Assembly: GCA_963976395.1 (NCBI GenBank)
Contig: CAXBLG010000127.1
Span: forward strand, 1-5,650
Source of the DNA: UBA11612 sp963976395
GTDB taxonomy: Bacteria > Pseudomonadota > Alphaproteobacteria > Rhodospirillales > Rhodospirillaceae
Length of the DNA stretch: 5,650 nt
Direction of reading: 5' to 3'
Position 1 is the stretch's first letter. Each line of letters begins with the position of its first letter. The position numbers were made by a program, and so were the translations under genes. The notes under the pieces are model-generated. The model saw nothing but the letters and a program-made list of their open reading frames with translations. It had not been told where the DNA came from and did no database searches. Below are positions 1 to 5,112 of the stretch, in pieces.

Positions 1-65
1 CCGGTTTGCTAAACCGGTGTATTGGGAAACCGATACCGAGGGTTCGAATCCCTCTCCCTCCGCCA
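1..65 (+). tRNA. tRNA-Ser(GCU), 3' part only (5' end outside the window)
   Basis: The window starts at the first base of the anticodon stem. The stem CCGGT (1-5) pairs with ACCGG (13-17) around the seven-base loop TTGCTAA, placing anticodon GCT at 8-10, which reads serine codons AGC and AGU. A long variable arm follows, with a 7-bp stem (19-25 with 30-36, one G-T pair) and a GAAA loop; this class II arm is diagnostic for tRNA-Ser. The T arm is GAGGG / TTCGAAT / CCCTC (38-54), then seven acceptor bases (55-61), discriminator G62 and an encoded CCA (63-65). The acceptor 5' strand and D arm lie outside. The 3' ends of tRNA-Ser genes are common integrase targets. Confidence 0.96.
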
Positions 66-120
66 GTAATTTTAATTTATGTAATATAAATCAATATTTT
101 ATATGCGGGCAGGGTTCTCT

Positions 121-142
121 TACCCATCCCTATACCCATCCC
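121..142. repeat. Short direct repeat TACCCATCCC, two copies, 12-bp period
   Basis: TACCCATCCC occurs at 121-130 and again at 133-142, separated by two bases, about 55 bp beyond the tRNA 3' end. Short spaced direct repeats of the TACCCA type are often found between a tRNA attachment site and the integrase of an integrated element, where they can serve as arm-type sites. No integrase is present, so this may be a remnant or chance. The rest of 66-282 is AT-rich next to the tRNA, including a weak all-AT inverted repeat (84-90 with 98-104), and shows no convincing gene or promoter. Confidence 0.35.
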
Positions 143-282
143 ATTGCTTTTGTCATCCATGCTGAGAATTTTAGGGTGAACTTGCGGCAGCCAGTTAAAA
201 TCGCCGCGCGGCTATCTCCATAGGGACAATTGCATGACTGGCGCGCGACTCTTAAGGTAAGTCGGAAAGTTGGGAAAACTCA

Positions 283-1506
283 ATGCGAATACTAAGCATA
301 CTGGCTATTGGCTGCGCGTTTGCCGTGGCGCTTGTAGGAACGCCAATTAAGTCCGCGTTCGCTGATATGGAAGCTTCGTTGGCCGCTCCGATGGGTGTTC
401 GCTTTGAAACGGTGTACCTTGATGGGGGTGGTAGTAGGTCAGGGCGCTATGGGCCTAGGCCGGGTACGGAAATATACGCGAACGGGAGCGGCAGGACATT
501 ATACACATCAATTCAGGATAGGCCTGGCCTGTCGATTTGCTACAAGGAATGCGCGTTGAAGTGGCCGCCATTCCTTGCACATTCTGACGTACAGCCGGTT
601 GGCGAATGGTCCATTGTCGTTCGAGATGACGGACAACGGCAGTGGGCGCTCGCTGGCAGACCCCTTTATATCCACGCAGAAGATAAAGCGCCGGGCGACA
701 TTCGTGGCATGGGATTAGATGGTATTTGGGAGGTGGCGCTGAAGCTTTCGCAAGCGCCAGATTTGATGCCTATTGGCTTTGATGTCGTGGAGGCGGAAAG
801 CCGAGATGGTGAAAGTCTCGTTCATGATGACGGCATGGCGCTTTATTTTCTAGGCGGAGATAATACGCCTTCGTCGGAGTGCTTCGGTGATTGCACACGA
901 ATATGGCCGCCACTGAAGGCGCCCAGAATGGCGCTTCCAGTGGGAGATTTCACTGTTATTGATCGCGTCGACGGGGTCAAGCAGTGGGCGTATCAAGGCA
1001 GACCCCTACATACGTATGTGGGCGACGACAAGGTGGGTGTGGCGCGCGGAGCCGGTTTGGAGGGACGTTGGCATCAAATGATGCTCGCTCGATATTATTT
1101 TCCCCCAAGCGTAAAGGTCATTGAGCATGCAAGACATGGTTCGATAATTGCTAAGTCAGATGGTACGACGCTGTACGCGCGCGAAAGCCACTTTTATGGG
1201 CCTGGTCAGCATAACAGCCGCGCCAGACTCCGTGGCGACCCCGAGGTTGGTCTTCGGCTCGGTATTGAGAGTTGCGTAGGACATTGCTTACAGGAGTTTT
1301 CTCCACTCGAAGCTCCGGAAGACGCACTGCCATGGGGAAGGTGGACCGTCGTAACTCGCCCAGATGGCGTTAATCAATGGGCGTATAGAAATTATCCCTT
1401 GTTCACCTACAAGACCGACGGTGATCCGGGTGACGCATTCGCCCATGATATGTATGAGCTAACGGATGGCTCTAATGCATTATTTTGGCGTGTTGCGTTG
1501 CCTTAG
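283..1506 (+). CDS. Secreted protein with three Lipoprotein_15 (COG4315, Yx4D) repeats
   Basis: Exported protein of unknown biochemical role. Residues 1-27 form a Sec signal peptide (Arg2, hydrophobic core 4-19, AFA|D cleavage site at 27/28), so the mature protein should be periplasmic or secreted; there is no usable lipobox. Three repeats of the PF03640 / COG4315 type follow, at about 62-150, 178-263 and 287-405. Each has a LY strand, a CxxxC pair (C86/C90, C200/C204, C331/C335), the sequence WPP four residues later, then G-x-[WF]...DGxxQWA and a Y-x4-D-like segment (Y129-D134, H243-D248, F374-D379). The third copy is divergent: about 21 extra residues separate LY from its first Cys, and WPP is FSP (339-341). 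The six Cys may form disulfides (inference). The start gives an ideal signal peptide, but the ribosome binding site is weak (GGGA). Family members are usually annotated only as hypothetical. Confidence 0.9.
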   Translation: MRILSILAIGCAFAVALVGTPIKSAFADMEASLAAPMGVRFETVYLDGGGSRSGRYGPRPGTEIYANGSGRTLYTSIQDRPGLSICYKECALKWPPFLAHSDVQPVGEWSIVVRDDGQRQWALAGRPLYIHAEDKAPGDIRGMGLDGIWEVALKLSQAPDLMPIGFDVVEAESRDGESLVHDDGMALYFLGGDNTPSSECFGDCTRIWPPLKAPRMALPVGDFTVIDRVDGVKQWAYQGRPLHTYVGDDKVGVARGAGLEGRWHQMMLARYYFPPSVKVIEHARHGSIIAKSDGTTLYARESHFYGPGQHNSRARLRGDPEVGLRLGIESCVGHCLQEFSPLEAPEDALPWGRWTVVTRPDGVNQWAYRNYPLFTYKTDGDPGDAFAHDMYELTDGSNALFWRVALP

Positions 1507-1517
1507 TGTAAGGGCCG

Positions 1518-1772
1518 CTAGGAGCCTCGTACGGCGGTGCCGTTTGGATAAGCCGTCGGGCTCAATTGTGTAAACCGTCGCCGCTCTGCGACCTCTACCG
1601 AGTAACGCCCATGCTTCCAGGCGTTCCGGTTCCCCTTAGGTGCGCCATTACCCTTCGCGCCGCCATGCATGCGGCACCTTTTTCTAGATTGCACTTTCGG
1701 TGTTTGGAACGGTTTCCCGCTTCGCGTCATAGCTAGGCAACGGGGCGATTGGTCATCGGTAGGACGCGGCAT
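1518..1772 (-). CDS. Small HGGxSTG-type protein (84 aa), function unknown
   Basis: An 84-residue basic protein with the hallmark of the HGGxSTG family: a Cys-containing head, then CRMHGG (33-38), GAPKGNRNAWKHG (43-55) and a charged tail ending the conserved part near 66. Members are small, often lie in phages, plasmids and islands, and have no established function. The usual layout resembles a small zinc-binding knuckle (Cys near the start, Cys in a GxPC turn, then CxxH). Here C12, C33 and H36 remain, but the GxPC position is Phe22 (codon TTC, one base from TGC). The ATG start is well supported: AGGAG (1777-1781) lies 4 bases upstream and an in-frame TAA directly precedes the ATG. It converges with the repeat-protein gene, 11 bp between stop codons, with no terminator hairpin between them. 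Confidence 0.75.
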   Translation of the reverse strand: MPRPTDDQSPRCLAMTRSGKPFQTPKVQSRKRCRMHGGAKGNGAPKGNRNAWKHGRYSVEVAERRRFTQLSPTAYPNGTAVRGS

Positions 1773-1775
1773 TTA

Positions 1776-1781
1776 TCTCCT
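1776..1781 (-). promoter_or_regulatory. Ribosome binding site AGGAGA for the HGGxSTG gene
   Basis: AGGAGA reads on the minus strand just before TAA-ATG. It fixes the start at 1772 and argues that this short ORF is a real gene and not an open frame by chance. The region between it and the hairpin at 1891-1920 shows only a 5-bp inverted repeat (GCGCC 1809-1813 with GGCGC 1820-1824) and no clear promoter. Confidence 0.7.
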
Positions 1782-1890
1782 GCTCGTGCCGAGATGGATC
1801 AACAACCTGCGCCCTAACTGGCGCGTAAAATGTCCATGACTTTGCGTCGACTCACACGGCGATACAATTTAATCGGACCCATATATACGC

Positions 1891-1920
1891 AAAAGGCGCA
1901 GAAGGATTTCCAACTGCGCC
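1891..1920 (-). terminator. Rho-independent terminator for the 41-aa membrane protein gene
   Basis: A perfect 7-bp GC-rich stem: GGCGCAG (1895-1901) pairs with CTGCGCC (1914-1920) around a 12-base loop. Read on the minus strand it is followed by TTTT (1894-1891), and AAA/TTT pairing can extend the stem past a one-base bulge. It lies 60 bp downstream of the stop of the small gene at 1980-2105. On the + strand the tail is only CTTTG, so termination is expected mainly for minus-strand transcripts. Confidence 0.7.
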
Positions 1921-1979
1921 CTTTGAATACCTCGGTCCAGTACGCAAAACTAAATGCGCATACCAACCGTTCGCTTAAT

Positions 1980-2105
1980 TCAAACCATGACTATTAGATA
2001 AAATATCCACACAGCTATTGCTACGGCCAGCACTCCCAGCGAGAGCCGCATCGCTTTCATGCCTTTAGAACTTTGATCTTGGGACTGTGAATAAAGCGGT
2101 TGCAT
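1980..2105 (-). CDS. Small single-pass membrane protein (41 aa), function unknown
   Basis: An unrecognised 41-residue protein. The N-terminal half is polar (MQPLYSQSQDQSS), followed by a basic stretch KGMKAMR (14-20) and one hydrophobic helix at about 21-41 (LSLGVLAVAIAVWIFYLIVM plus a final V) that runs to the C-terminus. By the positive-inside rule the polar N-terminus should be cytoplasmic and the helix a C-terminal anchor. Support for a real gene is unusually good for its size: GGAGG five bases before the ATG at 2105, a sigma70-like promoter about 40 bp upstream, and a terminator 60 bp downstream, so it looks like a complete monocistronic unit. An in-frame ATG four codons earlier overlaps the ribosome binding site and is less likely. 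Small one-helix proteins often act as subunits or regulators of larger membrane complexes, but nothing here identifies a partner. Confidence 0.65.
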   Translation of the reverse strand: MQPLYSQSQDQSSKGMKAMRLSLGVLAVAIAVWIFYLIVMV

Positions 2106-2139
2106 TCGAGCCTCCATTTGAGGGTCAACGAAACACCTA

Positions 2140-2168
2140 ATTCTAGCATGATCTAGTCTGCGTGACCA
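2140..2168 (-). promoter_or_regulatory. Probable sigma70-type promoter of the 41-aa membrane protein gene
   Basis: On the minus strand, TGGTCA (2168-2163, four of six matches to TTGACA) is separated by 17 bp from TAGAAT (2145-2140, five of six matches to TATAAT). Transcription would begin near 2133, giving a leader of about 28 nt that contains GGAGG. The agreement with the gene's own ribosome binding site and terminator is what makes it credible. Confidence 0.5.
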
Positions 2169-2221
2169 CCGGGCGGAAAACCGGCGCTGATGGGCTTGGA
2201 GCGACTAAGGCCCGCTTCAAA

Positions 2222-2243
2222 TTAGCCCAATAGGGGGGGCTAA
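2222..2243 (-). terminator. Possible terminator at the end of the cbpA-cbpM operon
   Basis: Inverted repeat TTAGCCC / GGGCTAA (2222-2228 with 2237-2243) with an 8-base loop containing part of a run of seven G on the + strand. On the minus strand it starts three bases after the stop of the 48-codon ORF and 158 bp after the cbpM stop. The following bases on the minus strand are TTTGAAG, so the U-tract is short. It is positioned as an operon terminator but is not a strong one. Confidence 0.4.
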
Positions 2244-2245
2244 AT

Positions 2246-2392
2246 TCAAAATTCGCCTTTAAATTCAATGAAGCTGGCTATGCGCTCTTCTAGCAGTTGA
2301 ATTTCGAAGGCTTTACGATATCGACATCGCTTGGGTAGCGGAATTAGACCATCAATCACAACTTTCTCAGGGCCCCATAAGAACAATACCAT
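2246..2392 (-). CDS. Candidate 48-aa small protein behind cbpM, function unknown
   Basis: An ORF of 48 codons begins with ATG nine bases after the cbpM stop and stays in the same reading frame as cbpM, separated only by TGA and three codons. The product starts hydrophobic (MVLFLWGP), then has a basic patch KRCRYRK (21-27) and an amphipathic, charged segment rich in Glu (30-47). I recognise no family. For it: tight spacing typical of coupled translation, the hairpin three bases beyond its stop, and protein-like composition. Against it: no visible ribosome binding site, so translation would depend on ribosomes ending cbpM or on TGA readthrough, and short ORFs of this size arise by chance. If not a gene, 2244-2401 is simply the operon's 3' untranslated region. 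Confidence 0.35.
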   Translation of the reverse strand: MVLFLWGPEKVVIDGLIPLPKRCRYRKAFEIQLLEERIASFIEFKGEF

Positions 2393-2401
2393 CGGTTCGG
2401 A

Positions 2402-2731
2402 TCAAGAAGCGTGATTCGCTAAATGTTCAGCTAGACGTTTTCTGATGTCATCAGGTGTGGTTGTGTTAATTGCTTCACAGAGATCGTTCATGCGTCTGCG
2501 CATCTCATAAAGCTGATCGAGCAACGAAAGCACGATAGGTATAGAGCCTTCTTCAACTTTCATGTCGTCACGCAAGTCTTTAATCAACCGCACCCTGGCT
2601 ACATCAATTTCGTGAAAAACATATTCGCCGTCATGAACATCGGGGCGAACGAATTCATGGGTAATCCAGTGTTCTAATTCTTGGCGATCAAGGCCGGTGA
2701 TTTCAGTGAGGAGGACTTCAATGTTTGTCAT
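2402..2731 (-). CDS. cbpM: CbpM, chaperone modulator (MerR-like) of CbpA
   Basis: A 109-residue member of the CbpM family (E. coli CbpM is about 101 aa). In the known system CbpM binds the J domain of CbpA and blocks both its stimulation of DnaK and its binding to DNA. Residues 1-50 carry the winged-helix MerR-like part, including ELEHWITHEFVRP (18-30) and the conserved FHEIDVARVRLIKDLR segment (39-54). The second half contains the family's SIPIVLSLLDQLYEMRRRM helix (63-81), which should form the J-domain contact and dimer region. Its ATG overlaps the cbpA stop in an ATGA (2728-2731), so the two are co-translated; a GGAG lies nine bases before the start. The fixed pairing with cbpA makes the call firm. 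Confidence 0.93.
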   Translation of the reverse strand: MTNIEVLLTEITGLDRQELEHWITHEFVRPDVHDGEYVFHEIDVARVRLIKDLRDDMKVEEGSIPIVLSLLDQLYEMRRRMNDLCEAINTTTPDDIRKRLAEHLANHAS

Positions 2732-3657
2732 GATCGATTCTCCATCTCCTGCCTCGGATTTAATCTGTGTTCTGGCTCCCAGTTTTGTAAAAACTCCTTT
2801 AGTGCCGCGTCTGGTGTTCCAACTACGACACGAAGTTTAACATTTAAATCTCCTGCCTTTTGATTTCCATGATCTGGGACTCCTTTGCCGCGCAGTCGCA
2901 ATCTTGTTCCGCTATCAGAGTGTTCAGGAATGCGCATGCGTACTTGACCGCCGGGAGTCGGCACTTCGACCTGACCACCTAGCACAGCTTCTGTAAGTGA
3001 CACGGGCAATTCAATATTGATGTTATTGCCGTCGCGTTCGAAGAACGGGTGTGGTGTGATCCGTATTTCAATAAGGGCATCGCCATTTGGACCGCCGTTT
3101 AGACCTTTACCACCTTGGCCGCGCAGTCGTAAAACTTGCTTATCCGAAGTGCCCGCAGGGACTTTAACGTTTAACACTCGCCCATCGGGTAAAGTCAGAC
3201 GTTGAGTCGTGCCATTTACGGCATCTAGAAAAGAGACTGTTAAGGTGTAGGCTTGGTCCCGGCCTCGAATGCGGATTTCTCCAGCGGGTCCACGTCCTTC
3301 ATTAAACATAGAACCGAAAATGGAGTTAAGTTCTTCATCAGTCCACGCACCGGACTGCGAACCAGCTCTGCCGTAGCGGTGGCCAGCACTGCCATCTGCG
3401 TATTCTCGATAGGATTGTCGGGATGCTTGTTCGTGACCAGCTGCGTCAATCTCACCTTTGTCAAACCGAGCCCGCATTTCAGGATCAGACAATAGGTTGT
3501 TTGCCGCTGTTGCTAATTTAAACATTTCCTCGGCTTTTGCATCACCAGGATTGAGATCTGGATGATACTTCTTGGCTAATTTTCGATAGGCGGTGCGAAT
3601 GTCTTCTTGGCTCGCATTACGCGGCACGCCAAGCGTCTTGTAAGGATCCTCTGACAT
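2728..3657 (-). CDS. cbpA: CbpA, DnaJ-class co-chaperone and curved-DNA-binding protein
   Basis: A 309-residue class II J-domain protein (E. coli CbpA is 306 aa). It stimulates Hsp70 (DnaK) ATPase and in E. coli also binds curved DNA in stationary phase. The J domain spans about 4-67, with the essential HPD at 32-34 and the usual LSDPEMRARFD end. A Gly/Ser-rich linker (about 68-125) follows, then two beta-sandwich substrate-binding domains (about 135-208 and 209-280) with the typical DALIEIRITPHPFFERDG at their junction. There are no CxxCxGxG zinc fingers, which separates it from DnaJ proper; the cbpM partner right behind confirms CbpA. I chose ATG at 3657 because AGGA lies five bases upstream; a GTG at 3672 would add MERKS but has no ribosome binding site. 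No convincing heat-shock promoter or CIRCE element is visible upstream. Confidence 0.95.
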   Translation of the reverse strand: MSEDPYKTLGVPRNASQEDIRTAYRKLAKKYHPDLNPGDAKAEEMFKLATAANNLLSDPEMRARFDKGEIDAAGHEQASRQSYREYADGSAGHRYGRAGSQSGAWTDEELNSIFGSMFNEGRGPAGEIRIRGRDQAYTLTVSFLDAVNGTTQRLTLPDGRVLNVKVPAGTSDKQVLRLRGQGGKGLNGGPNGDALIEIRITPHPFFERDGNNINIELPVSLTEAVLGGQVEVPTPGGQVRMRIPEHSDSGTRLRLRGKGVPDHGNQKAGDLNVKLRVVVGTPDAALKEFLQNWEPEHRLNPRQEMENRS

Positions 3658-3792
3658 ACTCTTCCTTTCCACCTCAAAAATTAGGGGCCGACAGCAAGCG
3701 TCAGTCTCGCAAATTTAGAGATTTAATTTGTCTCAATAGAAGGGCGCATCCGGTCCAATAAATGTTTTCATCGTTTTTGTAGGAGAAACTTT

Positions 3793-3864
3793 ATGATTCT
3801 GCGTGACTATGAAGTGGGGTACGATGATGTGTGTATTTCTTTGACAGAACGGATTTGGTTTTGA
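3793..3864 (+). CDS. Candidate 23-codon ORF (leader-peptide-sized), doubtful
   Basis: ATG at 3793 is preceded by AGGAGA (3781-3786) at a good spacing, and the frame runs 23 codons (MILRDYEVGYDDVCISLTER, then IWF) to TGA at 3862. It ends six bases before the heptanucleotide repeat. It is the only + strand ORF in the gap between the two minus-strand operons. The peptide matches nothing I know, and no convincing -10/-35 pair lies upstream. A chance ribosome binding site is a real possibility. The rest of the gap 3658-3994 shows only the repeat. Confidence 0.2.
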   Translation: MILRDYEVGYDDVCISLTERIWF

Positions 3865-3870
3865 AGTTGG

Positions 3871-3908
3871 CAGCGCACAGCGTACAGCGTACAGCGTACA
3901 GCGTACAG
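3871..3908. repeat. Heptanucleotide tandem repeat (CAGCGTA) x5
   Basis: Five head-to-tail 7-bp units: CAGCGCA (3871-3877, one mismatch) then four perfect CAGCGTA units (3878-3905), with a partial CAG at 3906-3908. Perfect short tandem repeats can gain or lose units by slippage, so the copy number may differ between strains. It lies between the end of the persulfide dioxygenase gene and the start of cbpA, about 215 bp upstream of the cbpA start, so any effect on expression would have to be at a distance. It may equally be a neutral variable-number repeat. Confidence 0.9.
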
Positions 3909-3994
3909 GATTGATCACTGCTTGAGAGAATGGAAATTGGTGGGACAATTCGGAATTCCTATCTCCTTTGTTACCAAAACGGGGCGTTCCCTCC

Positions 3995-4747
3995 TTAACC
4001 TTGCACGGAAGGCTCGCAAAGCATTTTGTAGGTATCCTTTACGTCTTCAGGGCATTCACCACACAGTTGGTTTGCAGGGACAGCCAAATCTATTCTCTTT
4101 GGATATGCTAATTTGAGATTGTTCATGATTTCCACAAACGCTTCGAGAGACTTGCCGCCACCTAGCCGAAGGTTGCGCGTGCGTTCTTGTTCTACACTTG
4201 AAACGCGTCGACCCTGATAGTCGTGGGCTGGATAGACAAGCGTTTCGCCCGGTAGCGGGAATATCTTTTCAGTGACCGATTGGTAAAGGGAGGTAGCATC
4301 TCCATTCTGAAAATCGGTGCGTCCGCATCCATCTATCAAGAGTGTATCACCTGTGAAAATAGCATCTGCGGCGCCGATGCTCACTAAGTAGCAGTGATGA
4401 TGGTTGGTATGACCGGGCGTGAATATCGGTTTGAGAATCAGTGTGCCGACTGCCAAGGGTTTGTCTTCGGAAATATCGATATCTGCGCAAGCCAGATTAT
4501 CCATAGCAGGATAGGCGATTTGTGAGCCGGTCAGGCTGCTCAGGCGCTTTGCCGAGGTGAGGTGATCTGCGTGAACGTGAGTCTCTAAAGTGCAAGCGAG
4601 CGTGAGGTCGAGCTCCTGTAGAATCCCTAAATCTCGCTCTACCGTTTCTAACACGGGGTCAAGTAATATGGCTCTGCGGGTATCGGGACACCCGAACAGA
4701 TATGTGTAAGTAGAGGATACGGGTTCAAATAGTTGACGGAAAATCAC
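3995..4747 (-). CDS. ethE1: ETHE1-family persulfide dioxygenase (metallo-beta-lactamase fold)
   Basis: A 250-residue non-heme Fe(II) enzyme that oxidises glutathione persulfide to sulfite and glutathione with O2, the second step of sulfide detoxification. It is close to human ETHE1 (254 aa) along its whole length, starting with an almost identical MIFRQLFEPVSSTYTYL. Motifs in order: THVHADH (56-62), PGHT (111-114), GDTLLIDGCGRTDFQNG (133-149), PAHDY (173-177), ERTRNLRL (188-195) and VPANQLCGE (223-231). Predicted iron ligands H57, H113 and D134 are present, as are D61, H62 and H175. The family's usual NPRL is NLRL here. There is no rhodanese fusion or neighbour. The start is GTG at 4747, with GAGG seven bases upstream, overlapping the stop of the ferritin-like gene; the nine-base gap indicates translational coupling. 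No clear terminator follows the stop. Confidence 0.95.
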   Translation of the reverse strand: MIFRQLFEPVSSTYTYLFGCPDTRRAILLDPVLETVERDLGILQELDLTLACTLETHVHADHLTSAKRLSSLTGSQIAYPAMDNLACADIDISEDKPLAVGTLILKPIFTPGHTNHHHCYLVSIGAADAIFTGDTLLIDGCGRTDFQNGDATSLYQSVTEKIFPLPGETLVYPAHDYQGRRVSSVEQERTRNLRLGGGKSLEAFVEIMNNLKLAYPKRIDLAVPANQLCGECPEDVKDTYKMLCEPSVQG

Positions 4748-4756
4748 GACCTAGCC

Positions 4757-5044
4757 TCATTTATGTGCGAGTGGTTTGTCGGTGAATAGGTAATCTTTCA
4801 GTTCCTTGGAGAACGCGGAATCATTCCGGCGAAGCCATTCGATCAACATGGCAGCGTGTTCTTTTTCTTCATCGCGGTTATGCGCCAGAATGGTCTTGAG
4901 CTCTTCGTTTTTGCATGCATCAACACGCTGTTGATACCAATCTACGGCCTCAAGTTCTTCCATTAGAGAAACGATAGCTCGATGCATATCTCGAGTCTTC
5001 TCAGACAGATCACTGGATGTTTCGTGTAGCCCTTCGTGTGCCAA
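4757..5044 (-). CDS. EncFtn-family ferritin-like protein without targeting tail
   Basis: A 95-residue helical protein of the encapsulated ferritin family, which oxidises Fe(II) at a ferroxidase centre formed between subunits of a decamer. It aligns throughout with R. rubrum EncFtn as I recall it: EELEAVDWYQQRVDA (29-43) and ILAHNRDEEKEHAAM (52-66) are nearly identical. The ferroxidase residues correspond to E30, E60 and H63 (E32, E62 and H65 in R. rubrum); the entry-site E29/E32 and W36/Y37 are kept. Encapsulin cargo forms carry a long C-terminal linker with a targeting peptide; this protein stops eight residues after the YLFT motif, and no shell gene is seen. The start is TTG at 5044, supported by AAAGGAG (5051-5057) six bases upstream; an in-frame TAA excludes a longer protein. 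It is first in an operon with the persulfide dioxygenase. Free-standing iron oxidation or storage is an inference. Confidence 0.9.
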   Translation of the reverse strand: MAHEGLHETSSDLSEKTRDMHRAIVSLMEELEAVDWYQQRVDACKNEELKTILAHNRDEEKEHAAMLIEWLRRNDSAFSKELKDYLFTDKPLAHK

Positions 5045-5050
5045 TTTATG

Positions 5051-5057
5051 CTCCTTT
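5051..5057 (-). promoter_or_regulatory. Strong ribosome binding site AAAGGAG deciding a TTG start
   Basis: On the minus strand AAAGGAG is followed by six bases and TTG (5044-5042). No ATG or GTG exists in frame between the upstream TAA and this TTG. The next in-frame ATG is Met20, which would cut off much of the first helix of the ferritin-like protein. Confidence 0.75.
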
Positions 5058-5112
5058 ACTACTTATATTTTGAGGGTTTAATTAACAGTAGCAGTTGCAG
5101 GGTGAGGTGAAA

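Noticed and set aside
203..212. GCCGCGCGGC perfect palindrome upstream of the secreted repeat protein
   Set aside because: A short GC-only palindrome with no loop or T-tract and no known operator match; likely chance.
17..223. A + strand ORF of 68 codons
   Set aside because: It begins inside the tRNA gene and reads across AT-rich spacer, with no ribosome binding site and no protein-like pattern.
283..318. Cys11 of the secreted repeat protein as a lipoprotein attachment site
   Set aside because: The signal sequence before it would be only ten residues and the -3 position is Ala; the AFA|D site at 27/28 fits a normal signal peptidase I cleavage.
3240..3495. Two overlapping ORFs, one on each strand, inside cbpA
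   Set aside because: They lie wholly within the J-domain and linker coding region of cbpA and are shadows of it.
3658..3780. Heat-shock (sigma32) promoter or CIRCE element before cbpA
   Set aside because: CCCCTAAT resembles a sigma32 -10 box but has no CTTGAA-like -35 at the right distance, and no TTAGCACTC inverted repeat is present.
3841..3846. A perfect -35 hexamer TTGACA on the + strand
   Set aside because: Nothing resembling TATAAT lies 16-18 bases downstream, and no + strand gene follows.
3733..3948. A minus-strand ORF of 71 codons spanning the heptanucleotide repeat
   Set aside because: It would start with TTG without a close ribosome binding site, and its central RCTLYAVRC residues are only the translation of the tandem repeat.
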